38,044 bases of DNA from Selenomonas sp. (GCF_022771645.1 NZ_JALFCU010000078.1:1-38044); one strand, 5' to 3'; numbered from the stretch's first letter, positions 1-8,047 are shown. Numbers and translations are program-made. The notes: generated by a model not told the origin, from the sequence alone.

Positions 1-106
1 TTTTGATTAACTGTTCAACTTCATTTTACAACGAACCATGCAATACTTTTATCTTTATTTTTACAAAAGTTATCTATGAAATGATTTATATTAACAGGAG
101 CCTGCT

Positions 107-994
107 ATGTCCCTCTCTTCCTACTATAAATCCCCGAACCATGACTTCACGTTACTACAAGGCGACACGTTCAAGCTTCTTCCACAATTCGATTTCCACT
201 TCGATATGATTTTCGCCGATCCTCCTTATTTTCTATCAAACGGTGGTATCTCTGTCCAAAGCGGCAAAGTCGTGAGCGTCAACAAAGGGATGTGGGATAA
301 ATCACAAGGCTTCAGTGCAGACAATGACTTCCACTACCGTTGGATTCAGCTCTGTCGTGACAAGCTAAAAGAGAATGGAACTATTTGGATTAGTGGAACG
401 TATCACAATATCTTTTCTGTCGCGCAAGCGCTAACGGAACTTGGCTTCAAAATTCTCAATGTCATCACATGGGAAAAAACGAATCCCCCGCCAAATGTTT
501 CTTGCCGCTACTTCACATATTCAACAGAGTTTATCATCTGGGCGCGGAAGCATCCGAAGGTTCCTCACTTCTATAACTACAAGCTTATGAAGGCCATCAA
601 TGGTGGCAAGCAAATGCGCGACGTTTGGCGACTTCCAGCGATTGCACGTTGGGAAAAGTCATGCGGCAAGCATCCAACACAAAAACCACTTGCCCTACTC
701 ACACGCATCATCTTAGCTTCTACGCAGGAACATGCTTGGATTCTCGATCCCTTTGCAGGAGCAAGTACGACAGGAATCGCTGCAAGTCTGAGTGGACGAC
801 GTTTTTTGGGAATCGAACAATCTCCAGAGTTCGCCGAAATATCAAAACAACGCCGTGAGGAACTAGAAAATCCTTTCACCCGTATGAACTATCAATCTAA
901 ACTATCAGACTTATCTTTTCTCTCAGATACAACACCAACACATCAGGTCAATGAGTCGTGTGCTACATATGGGGATGACCTTCCCTTTACATAA
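107..994 (+). CDS. Adenine-specific DNA methyltransferase, DpnA/HinfI-like
   Basis: A 295-aa class beta amino-methyltransferase. The catalytic motif IV is ADPPYFLSNGG near residue 38 and the AdoMet-binding motif DPFAGASTTG lies near residue 210, so the order is catalytic motif first, as in the beta group. Stretches such as WISGTYHNIF, SCRYFTYSTEFIIWARK and KHPTQKPL are typical of the DpnIIB (DpnA) and HinfI-type enzymes, which methylate adenine in GATC or GANTC; the target here cannot be read from sequence. The start is set by CAGGAG at 95-100. Base composition is clearly lower in GC than the flanking core genes, suggesting transfer. No restriction endonuclease is adjacent; the next genes form a convergent operon with a GHKL ATPase, so it may act as the self-marking part of that cassette or be a lone methylase. 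The family call is firm; the link is inference. Confidence 0.9.
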   Translation: MSLSSYYKSPNHDFTLLQGDTFKLLPQFDFHFDMIFADPPYFLSNGGISVQSGKVVSVNKGMWDKSQGFSADNDFHYRWIQLCRDKLKENGTIWISGTYHNIFSVAQALTELGFKILNVITWEKTNPPPNVSCRYFTYSTEFIIWARKHPKVPHFYNYKLMKAINGGKQMRDVWRLPAIARWEKSCGKHPTQKPLALLTRIILASTQEHAWILDPFAGASTTGIAASLSGRRFLGIEQSPEFAEISKQRREELENPFTRMNYQSKLSDLSFLSDTTPTHQVNESCATYGDDLPFT

Positions 995-1050
995 AAGGGG
1001 CTGTTGCAGTTACCGGAACGGTTCCATAGATTGCTGAACGCCACTCATAC

Positions 1051-1256
1051 AGCAGGCTCTCCCTTAGGGAGAGCTGGCACGCGGAGCGTGACTGAGAGGG
1101 TGTCGGAGATACGGCCGAGCTGATTGCAACAAAATTTGAGTCGAAGGAGTTTCAAAACATCCTTCGACTCAAATTTTGTATGTGGAGTTTCTGCTTGCCT
1201 TCGACACCCTTTCCGTCGCCTTTGGTGCCACCTTCCCCGAAGGGGAAGGCTTTTGC
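1051..1256. repeat. Composite mirrored palindromic repeat with central hairpin
   Basis: Two copies of the dispersed repeat face each other (1051-1110 and 1198-1256), each with a GC-rich palindrome (core 1056-1074; CCTTCCCCGAAGGGGAAGG at 1231-1249). Between them is a perfect 20-bp stem, ACAAAATTTGAGTCGAAGGA at 1129-1148 pairing with 1160-1179 around an 11-nt loop. The unit fills most of the gap between the convergent methyltransferase and DUF6339-like genes and may also act as a bidirectional terminator. A similarly built element lies at 32554-32760. No gene is seen in 995-1336. Confidence 0.75.
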
Positions 1257-1319
1257 ATATACATGTTCAGCAACGGATGAATATGGAATCGGTTTAGAGT
1301 AACTACAACAGTCCCTTTT

Positions 1320-1335
1320 TGTTTCACGTGAAACA
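1320..1335. promoter_or_regulatory. parS: parS centromere site (ParB/Spo0J binding)
   Basis: TGTTTCACGTGAAACA is a perfect 16-bp palindrome and matches the established ParB consensus TGTTNCACGTGAAACA at every position. ParB loads on such sites, normally clustered around the replication origin. It ends one base before the stop codon of the DUF6339-like gene. Only one full match was seen in the window. Confidence 0.85.
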
Positions 1336-1336
1336 A

Positions 1337-2152
1337 TCAAGCAATACTTGCATCAATTTCAAATGCTTTCTTGGGTGGCTGAGCGTCATAAATCTCGAAA
1401 AATCTGCGAACCAGATCCGCTATTTCGTCTATTGTATAGAGATCAAGAATGGTTGCACCCGCAAGGAGATTTAGATAACGATAGGCTTCCACCATATCTT
1501 TTGTACGATCGAGACGTTTCCCTTCTTTCAGGCGTTCTTCGAAAATGCGGTAAGCTCCTTGTACAATCGCACGGTTTTCGAGAATATTCCCCGAGCTCAG
1601 AAGATTCGTCGTACCTGCAAAACGCAACTTTTTCACGACATCGAGAAAATGATAAGGATCTTCCGCATTTTCATCATAGAGAAATTCGCACGCCCACCAG
1701 AGCCGCGACACACAGTTGACGAAGCTGGCACGCTTCGGACTGTTGCCGTTGAGAAAGAAATTTTTACTGAGAGCGGCGCAGTCTTTCGCGACTTCAGGAA
1801 TGCCGAAATATTCGCAGACATGGGGAAAGAGCGTCGTATGGAGGAGCGCGGCCCAGAGCCTGGGGTCGACGGCGAGGGCGCGGTGGTCGCGGAGCGCGCG
1901 GAGCGATTCGTAGATGAGAGGCGCATTGTGGCGGTCGGCAGCCGCAATCGTGTCGGCCGTGCGCTCGGAGCCGACGGGCTGGAGGCTGTCAGCGAAATCG
2001 GGGACTTCAAGGCCCGTGGGCTCGAGCCAGCCTTTTTCTGTGATGTGCTGCTGGAAGTATGCGGCATCGCCTGCCTGGTAGCGCGGGAGGTTTTGCTCAG
2101 CCTCAGCCCAGAGCGCATCATATCCTTCCTGTGTCAATCGCATGAGCTGCAT
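1337..2152 (-). CDS. DUF6339-like protein, last gene of the GHKL ATPase operon
   Basis: A 271-aa soluble protein. The central segment (LWAALLHTTLFPHV, NFFLNG, then VSRLWWACEFLYDENAEDPY) resembles the core of DUF6339 as I remember it (a W-x-Y/A-L-x-H element, FF, and an R-x-G-x-x-R-L-W-W motif followed by DPY). The function of that family is not established to my knowledge. The start is placed at 2152 because AAGGAG lies 8 nt upstream; a longer frame reaching 2224 would overlap the previous gene and has no better site. It follows the 292-aa gene by 22 bp, so it is almost certainly cotranscribed with the ATPase. The parS site lies immediately downstream. Family assignment is from memory of the motif pattern and needs a profile search. 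Confidence 0.8.
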   Translation of the reverse strand: MQLMRLTQEGYDALWAEAEQNLPRYQAGDAAYFQQHITEKGWLEPTGLEVPDFADSLQPVGSERTADTIAAADRHNAPLIYESLRALRDHRALAVDPRLWAALLHTTLFPHVCEYFGIPEVAKDCAALSKNFFLNGNSPKRASFVNCVSRLWWACEFLYDENAEDPYHFLDVVKKLRFAGTTNLLSSGNILENRAIVQGAYRIFEERLKEGKRLDRTKDMVEAYRYLNLLAGATILDLYTIDEIADLVRRFFEIYDAQPPKKAFEIDASIA

Positions 2153-2174
2153 GATGGATTCTCCTTCCTGATTT

Positions 2175-3053
2175 TCAATTATCCGCTGGCTCGTCGACGA
2201 GTTCGGAGAGTGCGTCGATGGCACGCGGGAGGGGCTGGCGGAAAAGCATCTGCGCGACTTGTGCGGCCGTTCCTTTTTTGCCGGGCTTCATCGTGAGCTC
2301 CGTCATCGCGAGGCCGCTGCGGCGCAGCGTTTCATCAAAAATCTTGTACCAGGTCGCATCGCTGTACCAATCTTCGTCGCCGTGGTCGTTCGCGATGGCG
2401 ACGGCCGTCAGGGCTTCCGTCGCGGCCGGCAGGACGAGGAGCTGGTTCGTGAGGGCTTTTTGTGCGGCATGATCGGCGTAAAACGTGCGGATGCGCGGCG
2501 TGACGTGGATCTTGATCGTATCGCTCGTGGAATCGACCCAGTACGTCTTCTTGTCGCCTGCGGGGATGTCGCCGCAGATTTCGAAGATTTCGGGGAGTGT
2601 CTGCGCGCCGCTGCCGCCATGCTGGATCTCGAGCGTATCGATGGGTCCGATGGCGAGCAGGCTGCCTTTCGGGTAGGTGAGCGACAGGCCGGCGTAGTCG
2701 GCGTTGAGCCCGTTGGACGTGAATCCCTCGATCGTCTGCGACGCGACGATGTACGTGCTGACTTCGACATCGCCGCCGAGGTCGGAGAGCGGCAGAGGAA
2801 GCGTGACGCATTCCTTGCTGCCGAGGAGGTATTTTTTCCGGTACGACGTCAGCGGGCACTCGACGTGGACGAGGTAGGCCGCCTCGCCTGCCGCAATGCG
2901 GCGCTCGATGGCCGGTTCTTCGAGCTGCAGGCTGACCGAGAGGGATGCTTCGTCTTCCGCGAGGTCGAACGAGGCTGTGAAGAAGCCGTCGACATAGTCG
3001 TTGTCCTGCTCGCAGAGGATGGGGTTTGCACAGAGTCCTTTATTTAGCTTCAT
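2175..3053 (-). CDS. Unknown protein of the GHKL ATPase operon
   Basis: A 292-aa protein I do not recognise. The N-terminal 200 residues look beta-rich with alternating hydrophobic residues (for example LSVSLQLEEP, AAYLVHVECPL, VEVSTYIVAS); the C-terminal part is helical, starting at LLVLPAATEALTAVA. No catalytic motif, signal peptide or membrane segment is evident. Its start overlaps the end of the ATPase gene by 14 bp and is preceded by GGAGG 10 nt upstream, pointing to translational coupling and probably to a physical partner of the ATPase. By context it could be a substrate-recognition or effector subunit of a defence cassette; that is inference only. Confidence 0.8.
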   Translation of the reverse strand: MKLNKGLCANPILCEQDNDYVDGFFTASFDLAEDEASLSVSLQLEEPAIERRIAAGEAAYLVHVECPLTSYRKKYLLGSKECVTLPLPLSDLGGDVEVSTYIVASQTIEGFTSNGLNADYAGLSLTYPKGSLLAIGPIDTLEIQHGGSGAQTLPEIFEICGDIPAGDKKTYWVDSTSDTIKIHVTPRIRTFYADHAAQKALTNQLLVLPAATEALTAVAIANDHGDEDWYSDATWYKIFDETLRRSGLAMTELTMKPGKKGTAAQVAQMLFRQPLPRAIDALSELVDEPADN

Positions 3054-4998
3054 AATAATTCGCCTCCATCATGAAGAGTCCGGGCAGCGCGAGTGTGAAC
3101 GGAATCGTGACGATCTCGCCCTTTTCGACAGGACCGAGCACGAGTTCGTTACCCGCCGGTGCCAAAAGGCGGCCGTCACGCTGCGCGGCAGAGAAGGCGA
3201 GTCCATACGAGCCCTTGCCTTTGTTCGATGTGCGCTCGGGGCTGCCATAGAGCACGATCTTTGCATCGGCCCGGTCCCGCGGTGCGCGGAACCGGATCTG
3301 GTAGGCACCGCGCATCGGGTCGACGGGCAGGACGCGCATCGAAACGTCCTGTTTCGGGCCGCTCCATTCTTTGTCATGCGGATGGTGCGGGCCGCCGCTG
3401 CGGCCTTTGGGCTGCTGGGCATCGTTCTTCCTGCCGGGCGCCGCCTGTTCCCCGAGGGTGTCGGGGTCGACGTGGCGATGCGTCGTGGGGTTCTGCTTCT
3501 TCGTGCGGATCTTGCGTTTTGCTGGCGCAGCCGCCGCTTTCGCCTTCGTCTCTTTTTCCTTGACCGTCGTCTCGTCCGCGAGAAAGAAGTCTTCCATGCC
3601 GTACGCGGAGACAGAGCCATCATCCGACGTCCGGCAGTTCTCTTCGATGAGCTTGCCGATCTGCGCACGCAGGGTCCGGTAGGCGGCGTGGTAATTGATG
3701 CCGCCGCGCACCTTGCGCCTCGGGTCTTCGCAGCGATCGGGGTTCCATTTGTCATGGGACGGGACTTCCATCTCGCGATAGACGGCATTCATTGCATCGC
3801 CCGTGACGCGCAGGATGCCCGTGAACGACTGGCTGGCCGAAAACCTGTTCCACTCGAACAGGCGCATGCCCGTGCGGCGCGTGACGAGGATCTGGCGGTT
3901 CAGTCCATCGCCCTTCTTGAGGAGCAGGCGGCAATCGTCGGCATGGAAGCCGAATTCTTTGCCAAAACCGTCGCTGTTCGGCCAGAGCTCGAGATAAGTG
4001 TCGGGGTCGTCAGCATCCTCATGGCGCAGGATGTCGTAATATTCGGCGAGGTCGCGCGCCTCGTCCGTGTCCTCGCGTTCGCGGAGGCGGCTAATCTCGC
4101 GGCCGAGCGTCGCCTTCGAGATCGTGACGTCAAGGCCTGCTTCGTCACTGAGGCGGACGACAAGATTCTTTTCATAAATGGTAATGAAGAAATTCATGAG
4201 GACGGCGCGGCGGAAGTCTTCGAGGATGTCATCGCCCTGACCCATGGCATCGAGGATGTAGACATCCGTGCCATCCTCCGTGCGCGGCGTATCCCGCAGC
4301 GGGCAGGGGCCGGGGATGGCGTGCATGTCCGCGCCCTGCGCGTAGTAGCCCGTACCCGAGAAGAGTTCTGCTGCACGGCTGTCATGCCAGGAGGTTGCAT
4401 ACGACTGGAGGCGCGTGACGCCGATGTAGGAATCCCGGCCATCGACGCGCGTGCCGTAGAAAACCGTGCGGCTGCGCGAGCAGGCGAATGACGCCATCTT
4501 GCCGATGCCGAAACTGCCGCCAGCGCTCGCGCCCTTGTTGTTGAGTCCGCGGCCCTTCACGAGGTTGTACCACGGGCTGCCGATGAGGCCGTCCGTCGCG
4601 CCGACCAGCCCCGTCGTGTTGTAGTCACTGATGCGGATGAGCCGGGTGCGGCTGTGAAGGTCGAGCTTCGCTTTGTTGAAAAAATCGAGCGCGCGTTTGT
4701 CGGCCGACGGATCGTGATTCAGATCGGCCATTTTGTGAATGGTCGAAATGCACGCGTCAAACATGTGCCCGAGCGTCTTCGCACCCGGAATCTTGTCAGG
4801 AGCGAGTTCTGAGAGATGGATTTCGACGCGGACGGGCTCCGCAGGATTCTTTACGGGGTCGAGGGCGTTCTGGATGGCCTCGCGGCCTTCCTTTTCCACG
4901 GGATGCTCCGTGAACGTCTCGATGCCGGCATCATTGAATCCTTCGAAGACGCCGCCGTCGCTCTTGGGGGATCGCCAATCAGCTGCATGCTGTTCCAT
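3040..4998 (-). CDS. GHKL (MORC/MutL-like) ATPase
   Basis: A 652-aa protein with a Bergerat-fold ATPase at the N terminus. The N box is REAIQNALD (Glu40, Asn44), the G1-like box is SDYNTTG (Asp125 to Gly130) and the G2 lid is GGSFGIGK (161-167), followed by ACSRSRTVFYGTR, a pattern shared with MORC-like ATPases of restriction-modification-like loci (such as those carrying a Z1 helicase). A charged, low-complexity linker (KEKETKAKAAAAPAKRK and following, about residues 490-560) leads to a C-terminal beta-rich domain. GHKL ATPases of this kind dimerise on ATP binding and can clamp DNA. AAAGGAG 8 nt before the ATG supports the start. No Z1 helicase or PD-(D/E)XK nuclease is encoded beside it, so this is either a reduced or a different architecture. 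The fold is clear; a defence role is inferred from family and context. Confidence 0.85.
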   Translation of the reverse strand: MEQHAADWRSPKSDGGVFEGFNDAGIETFTEHPVEKEGREAIQNALDPVKNPAEPVRVEIHLSELAPDKIPGAKTLGHMFDACISTIHKMADLNHDPSADKRALDFFNKAKLDLHSRTRLIRISDYNTTGLVGATDGLIGSPWYNLVKGRGLNNKGASAGGSFGIGKMASFACSRSRTVFYGTRVDGRDSYIGVTRLQSYATSWHDSRAAELFSGTGYYAQGADMHAIPGPCPLRDTPRTEDGTDVYILDAMGQGDDILEDFRRAVLMNFFITIYEKNLVVRLSDEAGLDVTISKATLGREISRLREREDTDEARDLAEYYDILRHEDADDPDTYLELWPNSDGFGKEFGFHADDCRLLLKKGDGLNRQILVTRRTGMRLFEWNRFSASQSFTGILRVTGDAMNAVYREMEVPSHDKWNPDRCEDPRRKVRGGINYHAAYRTLRAQIGKLIEENCRTSDDGSVSAYGMEDFFLADETTVKEKETKAKAAAAPAKRKIRTKKQNPTTHRHVDPDTLGEQAAPGRKNDAQQPKGRSGGPHHPHDKEWSGPKQDVSMRVLPVDPMRGAYQIRFRAPRDRADAKIVLYGSPERTSNKGKGSYGLAFSAAQRDGRLLAPAGNELVLGPVEKGEIVTIPFTLALPGLFMMEANYYEAK

Positions 4999-5040
4999 GA
5001 TGAGTGCTCCTTTCTCTGATGAAAAACAAACGCGTTGCCG

Positions 5041-5283
5041 TCAGTCTGGAAGCCGGAACCGTTCGTCTTCCGGCGCGAGCTGCACTTCGTCAAATTTCTT
5101 CTTCGTCGCGGCGACGGCCTGTTCGATCGCTTGGAAAATGCTTGCGACCTCTTCCTTTGTATACGAATAGTTGCCCGTATTCGCGCAGTTGCCGAGGAGG
5201 CGCAGCGTATCGAGCACCCGGTTCGTCCGGTTTTCCGCCACACGGCGGAACCGCTCGTGCTTCTCTTCTTCCCTGCTCGCCAT
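5041..5283 (-). CDS. Small helical protein, first gene of the GHKL ATPase operon
   Basis: An 80-aa predicted all-helical protein. The motif RVAENRTNRVLDTLRLLGNC followed by NYSYTKEEVASIFQAIEQ resembles a small family I have seen beside restriction and phage-defence genes; its function is not established to my knowledge. It lies 42 bp upstream of the ATPase, and a GGAG lies 10 nt before its start. A strong promoter precedes it, so it is the leader gene of the operon and could be a regulator or small adaptor. Composition and charge fit a soluble protein without signal peptide. Confidence 0.75.
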   Translation of the reverse strand: MASREEEKHERFRRVAENRTNRVLDTLRLLGNCANTGNYSYTKEEVASIFQAIEQAVAATKKKFDEVQLAPEDERFRLPD

Positions 5284-5334
5284 CCTGCATCAGCTCCTTT
5301 CCTTTTCGCTCTGTGATTTTCTCTTTCTGTATGT

Positions 5335-5363
5335 ATATTACATCTCTCATTATTATTTGTCAA
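5335..5363 (-). promoter_or_regulatory. Promoter of the GHKL ATPase operon
   Basis: On the minus strand TTGACA (5363-5358) and TAATAT (5340-5335) are separated by exactly 17 nt in an AT-rich stretch, about 50 bp upstream of the 80-aa gene. It is one of the best sigma-70 type promoters in the window. Confidence 0.8.
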
Positions 5364-5458
5364 TATATAATACAAAAATATATTCCAGAGTTTCATTTCT
5401 ATATCCGTAAATACCTTACATTCCAGAATTCTATTTTATTGACAGATATTTTACACAC

Positions 5459-5496
5459 AAAAAATTGCCAGCGCAATGAAGCGCTGGCAATTTTTT
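5459..5496. terminator. Bidirectional rho-independent terminator after pfkA
   Basis: A stem of AATTGCCAGCGC with its complement around a six-base loop, with A-rich sequence on one side and T-rich on the other. It sits 29 bp after the pfkA stop codon and insulates the operon promoter at 5335-5363. Confidence 0.85.
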
Positions 5497-5524
5497 GTGC
5501 AGCATATGCAGTTTGGTACGATGC

Positions 5525-6487
5525 TCAGAACAGCACTCTTGCGAGGTGTGCGTATTCCGGGTCGAGCTTCTTCTTGTTGTTGACGGCGTCGTGGAGGTTG
5601 ATCGAGACGACGTGGCCTTTGTTGTAGCCGAAGACGATGTCGGAGAGGCCGCTGATGATCGCAAGCGCCGCCTGCTCGCCGAGCTGGCTGGCCTTGACGC
5701 GGTCGATGACGGTCGGCGAGCCGCCGCGCTGGATGTGGCCAAGGACGGAGTAGCGCGTGTCGATCTGCGTGTGCTCCGCGATGTACTTGCCGATTTCCTG
5801 CGCGGAGCCGGCGCCTTCGGCGACGACGACGAGGATATAGCGCTTGCCTTTTTTGTACGCTTCGGCCATGTCGTTGCACATCTGCTCGAGGTCGTACTCT
5901 TCCTCGGGGACGAGGATGTACTCAGCGCCGCCGGCGATGCCGGCCGTCATGGCGAGCCAGCCGCAGCGGTGGCCCATGACTTCGAGGACGATGCAGCGGC
6001 GGTGCGCGGACGCCGTGTCACGCAGCTTGTTGATGGCGTCGATGATCGTGTTCGCCGCCGTGTCGCAGCCGATCGTGTAGTCCGTGCCCCAGACGTCGTT
6101 GTCGATCGTGCCGGGCAGGCCGACGATGGGGATGCCGGTTTCCTTCGAAAGGAGGGACGCGCCGCGGAGCGATCCGTCGCCGCCGATGACGACGAGGCCC
6201 TGGATGCCGCGGTCGACGAGGTTCTTGTAGCCCTGCATGCGGCCCTCGGGCGTCTGCCAGCGCTTGCATCGCGCCGTGCCGAGGAACGTGCCGCCGCGCT
6301 GGATGATGTCGCCGACGTCCTTGCGCTCCATCTTGTACATGTCTTCTTCGAGGAGGCCGTGGTAGCCGCTCTTGATGCCCCAGACCTCGACACCCTCGTA
6401 GAGCGCCGTGCGCACGACGGCGCGCGCGCACGCGTTCATGCCCGGGCTGTCGCCGCCGCTCGTCATGACAGCAATACTTTTCAGCAT
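5525..6487 (-). CDS. pfkA: ATP-dependent 6-phosphofructokinase
   Basis: A 320-aa enzyme phosphorylating fructose 6-phosphate to fructose 1,6-bisphosphate in glycolysis. Motifs are in order: TSGGDSPGMN near residue 9, QRGGTFLGTARC, IGGDGS, and the catalytic PGTIDNDVWGTDYTIGCDTA. Glycine in GGDGS and PGTIDND (not PKTIDND) favours ATP rather than pyrophosphate as donor. Length matches the bacterial family. The substrate loop reads EVMGHRCGWLAM where classical enzymes have MGR-x-x-GD, so the usual arginine is shifted by one position. AAGGGGGA precedes the ATG. The gene stands alone with its own terminator. Confidence 0.95.
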   Translation of the reverse strand: MLKSIAVMTSGGDSPGMNACARAVVRTALYEGVEVWGIKSGYHGLLEEDMYKMERKDVGDIIQRGGTFLGTARCKRWQTPEGRMQGYKNLVDRGIQGLVVIGGDGSLRGASLLSKETGIPIVGLPGTIDNDVWGTDYTIGCDTAANTIIDAINKLRDTASAHRRCIVLEVMGHRCGWLAMTAGIAGGAEYILVPEEEYDLEQMCNDMAEAYKKGKRYILVVVAEGAGSAQEIGKYIAEHTQIDTRYSVLGHIQRGGSPTVIDRVKASQLGEQAALAIISGLSDIVFGYNKGHVVSINLHDAVNNKKKLDPEYAHLARVLF

Positions 6488-6549
6488 GGATGTATCCCCC
6501 TTGTTGTATGGAAAATATCACATTTTTATCAGTTGCTAGACCTTCTTAT

Positions 6550-6579
6550 ATCATAGCACATTTGCTCTCATTTTGACAG
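6550..6579 (-). promoter_or_regulatory. Possible pfkA promoter
   Basis: On the minus strand CTGTCA (6579-6574) and TATGAT (6555-6550) are 18 nt apart, about 60 bp upstream of pfkA. The -35 element is only a 4/6 match. Confidence 0.35.
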
Positions 6580-6581
6580 AA

Positions 6582-6620
6582 AAAATCCTCCGAAAGAACG
6601 CAATTCCATCGGAGGATTTT
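6582..6620 (-). terminator. Rho-independent terminator of the 174-aa gene
   Basis: AAAATCCTCCGA and TCGGAGGATTTT form a stem; read on the minus strand it is followed by a T-rich run. It lies just after the stop codon of the gene ending at 6642. Confidence 0.75.
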
Positions 6621-6641
6621 ATTTTGCACCAAAATACATCT

Positions 6642-7166
6642 TTATACGCGGAAGACTTGCTCAACGGCGGCGCGGAGTTCCTCGCGCGGGGCGATGAGGC
6701 GACCGTTCTTCGCGAGGAGCTGGCCCTGCACCTGGAGGCGGTAGAGCGCGGCGAGGTCGAGCGGCAGCACGGCGCCGTCCGCGAGGACGAGGAGCCGCTG
6801 GAGGTGCTGCCAGATGACGGGCTTCTGCGCGCCCGTGCCGAGCGCGTCCTTCATCGCCAGCACGCCCTGCGCGAGGCCGAGCGCCGCCGCGCGGAGCGCC
6901 TCGGGATTCCGCCGGTCGAAGAAATAGCCGCGCACGAACGCATCCACGCTGCCGTAGCGGTTTTCCCGGCCGAGCCCTGCAAGATATTTCGCGTAATCGA
7001 ACGGCTCCGCCCCCCGCACGGCCATCGCGCGCACGAGCACCGTGAGCTCCTCCATGAGCCGCCCGGCCTGCCGCCCGATGCGGTACGCCGTGCGGACGTG
7101 CTCCGGCAGCGTCACGAGCGAAAAGCCCGCATCCCCGGCGTCTGCCGTGTTCATTGAAAGTTCCAT
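6642..7166 (-). CDS. Conserved-looking hypothetical helical protein
   Basis: A 174-aa predicted soluble, mostly helical protein that I do not recognise. It has no signal peptide, membrane segment or cysteine pair. It is rich in Ala, Leu and Arg, with segments such as RIGRQAGRLMEELTVLVRAM and GRENRYGSVDAFVRGYFFDR. The start at 7166 is chosen because AAAGGGGTGG lies 5 nt upstream; a longer reading frame upstream is antisense shadow of the neighbouring gene. It is monocistronic, with a terminator on each side. Confidence 0.7.
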   Translation of the reverse strand: MELSMNTADAGDAGFSLVTLPEHVRTAYRIGRQAGRLMEELTVLVRAMAVRGAEPFDYAKYLAGLGRENRYGSVDAFVRGYFFDRRNPEALRAAALGLAQGVLAMKDALGTGAQKPVIWQHLQRLLVLADGAVLPLDLAALYRLQVQGQLLAKNGRLIAPREELRAAVEQVFRV

Positions 7167-7205
7167 GATGTCCACCCCTTTGCCCAACATATCACCAAAA
7201 GAAAA

Positions 7206-7245
7206 AACGCAGCCTCCATCAGAGCAATCTGATGAAAGCTGCGTT
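7206..7245 (-). terminator. Rho-independent terminator of the 251-aa secreted protein gene
   Basis: AACGCAGC pairs with GCTGCGTT, with an inner stem CATCAGA/TCTGATG. On the minus strand a run of T follows at 7205-7200. Confidence 0.75.
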
Positions 7246-7291
7246 GCCTTGCTTTTTGTTATCTTTATTATGGATGGATGGCAAGGAAAAG

Positions 7292-8047
7292 TCAACGGTA
7301 GAAGTGGCCCGGGAACTCGTAGTAGGAGCGCAGGCGGATCTTGATGATCTTGCCTTCGCGCACGTCGAAGCTGAGCTCGTGGCCGAGCTCGCTGCCGTAG
7401 CCGTAGTAGTAGTACGTCGTCGTGTAGCCGTTCTCCTGCTTCGCCGTCGAGAGGCGGGACGGCATGCCATATTTCTGCTGGAGGATCGTGTCGGGCATGC
7501 CGACTTCGATGCCTGCCGGCGTCGCGATGCCGTTCGGGGCGATGGTCGAGACCTCGGTCGCGCCGTAGTCCTGATAGCGGTAGCCGCCCTGGTGGAAGCG
7601 CACGCCGAACGTCTGCCCGTACGTGTACGTCAGCCATTTGCCGTGGCCGCTGATCTTCGTCGGCGCCGTCCAGTAATACTGCACCGTGCTCGTCGAGTCA
7701 TGGATGTGGACTTTGCCGAGCGCGACCTGGTTCGGCGCGAGCGTGCCGACGATGCACGGCGCTTCGGCCGTCTCGCTCGTGACCCATGTCACGACGTCGG
7801 CCGGCTGCGGCGCGGGCTGCGCGGGGCGTGCGGGCTGGACCTCGACGGCCGGGCGTGCGGGCTGCGCGGCCTGCTGCGTCTGATACGTCTGCTGCGGCGT
7901 CTGCGTCGTGGCCGCTGCGCTCTGCTGCTGCGCGTTCGCCTGCGCGGCCGCGATCTGCTGCGCCGTCGTCTGCGCCGTCGCCGCCGAGCACGGCACAGCC
8001 ACGGCCGCCGCCGTCAGCGTCAATGCGATGAGTCGTTTCAATTTCAT
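7292..8047 (-). CDS. Secreted protein with Gln/Ala/Pro-rich linker and SmpA-like motif
   Basis: A 251-aa protein with a clear signal peptide (MKLKRLIALTLTAAAVAVP then an Ala-rich cleavage region), a low-complexity Gln/Ala/Thr/Pro linker to about residue 85, and a folded C-terminal domain. Within that domain GIEVGMPDTILQQKYGMPSR resembles the GMT-x-x-x-V-x-x-x-xG element of SmpA/BamE-like small envelope domains, also seen in the two proteins at 18.1-20.1 kb. It is probably periplasmic or envelope associated. Tyrosine-rich stretches (GYTTTYYYYGYGSE) are notable. The exact role is unknown. Confidence 0.75.
   Translation of the reverse strand: MKLKRLIALTLTAAAVAVPCSAATAQTTAQQIAAAQANAQQQSAAATTQTPQQTYQTQQAAQPARPAVEVQPARPAQPAPQPADVVTWVTSETAEAPCIVGTLAPNQVALGKVHIHDSTSTVQYYWTAPTKISGHGKWLTYTYGQTFGVRFHQGGYRYQDYGATEVSTIAPNGIATPAGIEVGMPDTILQQKYGMPSRLSTAKQENGYTTTYYYYGYGSELGHELSFDVREGKIIKIRLRSYYEFPGHFYR

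Noticed and set aside
3001..4491. Long plus-strand open frame of 496 codons
   Set aside because: It is antisense to the GHKL ATPase, has Arg/Ala-rich shadow composition and no ribosome binding site; the minus frame carries the ATPase motifs.
107..5283. Complete restriction-modification system
   Set aside because: No frame with a recognisable restriction endonuclease lies beside the methyltransferase; the link to the ATPase operon stays an inference.
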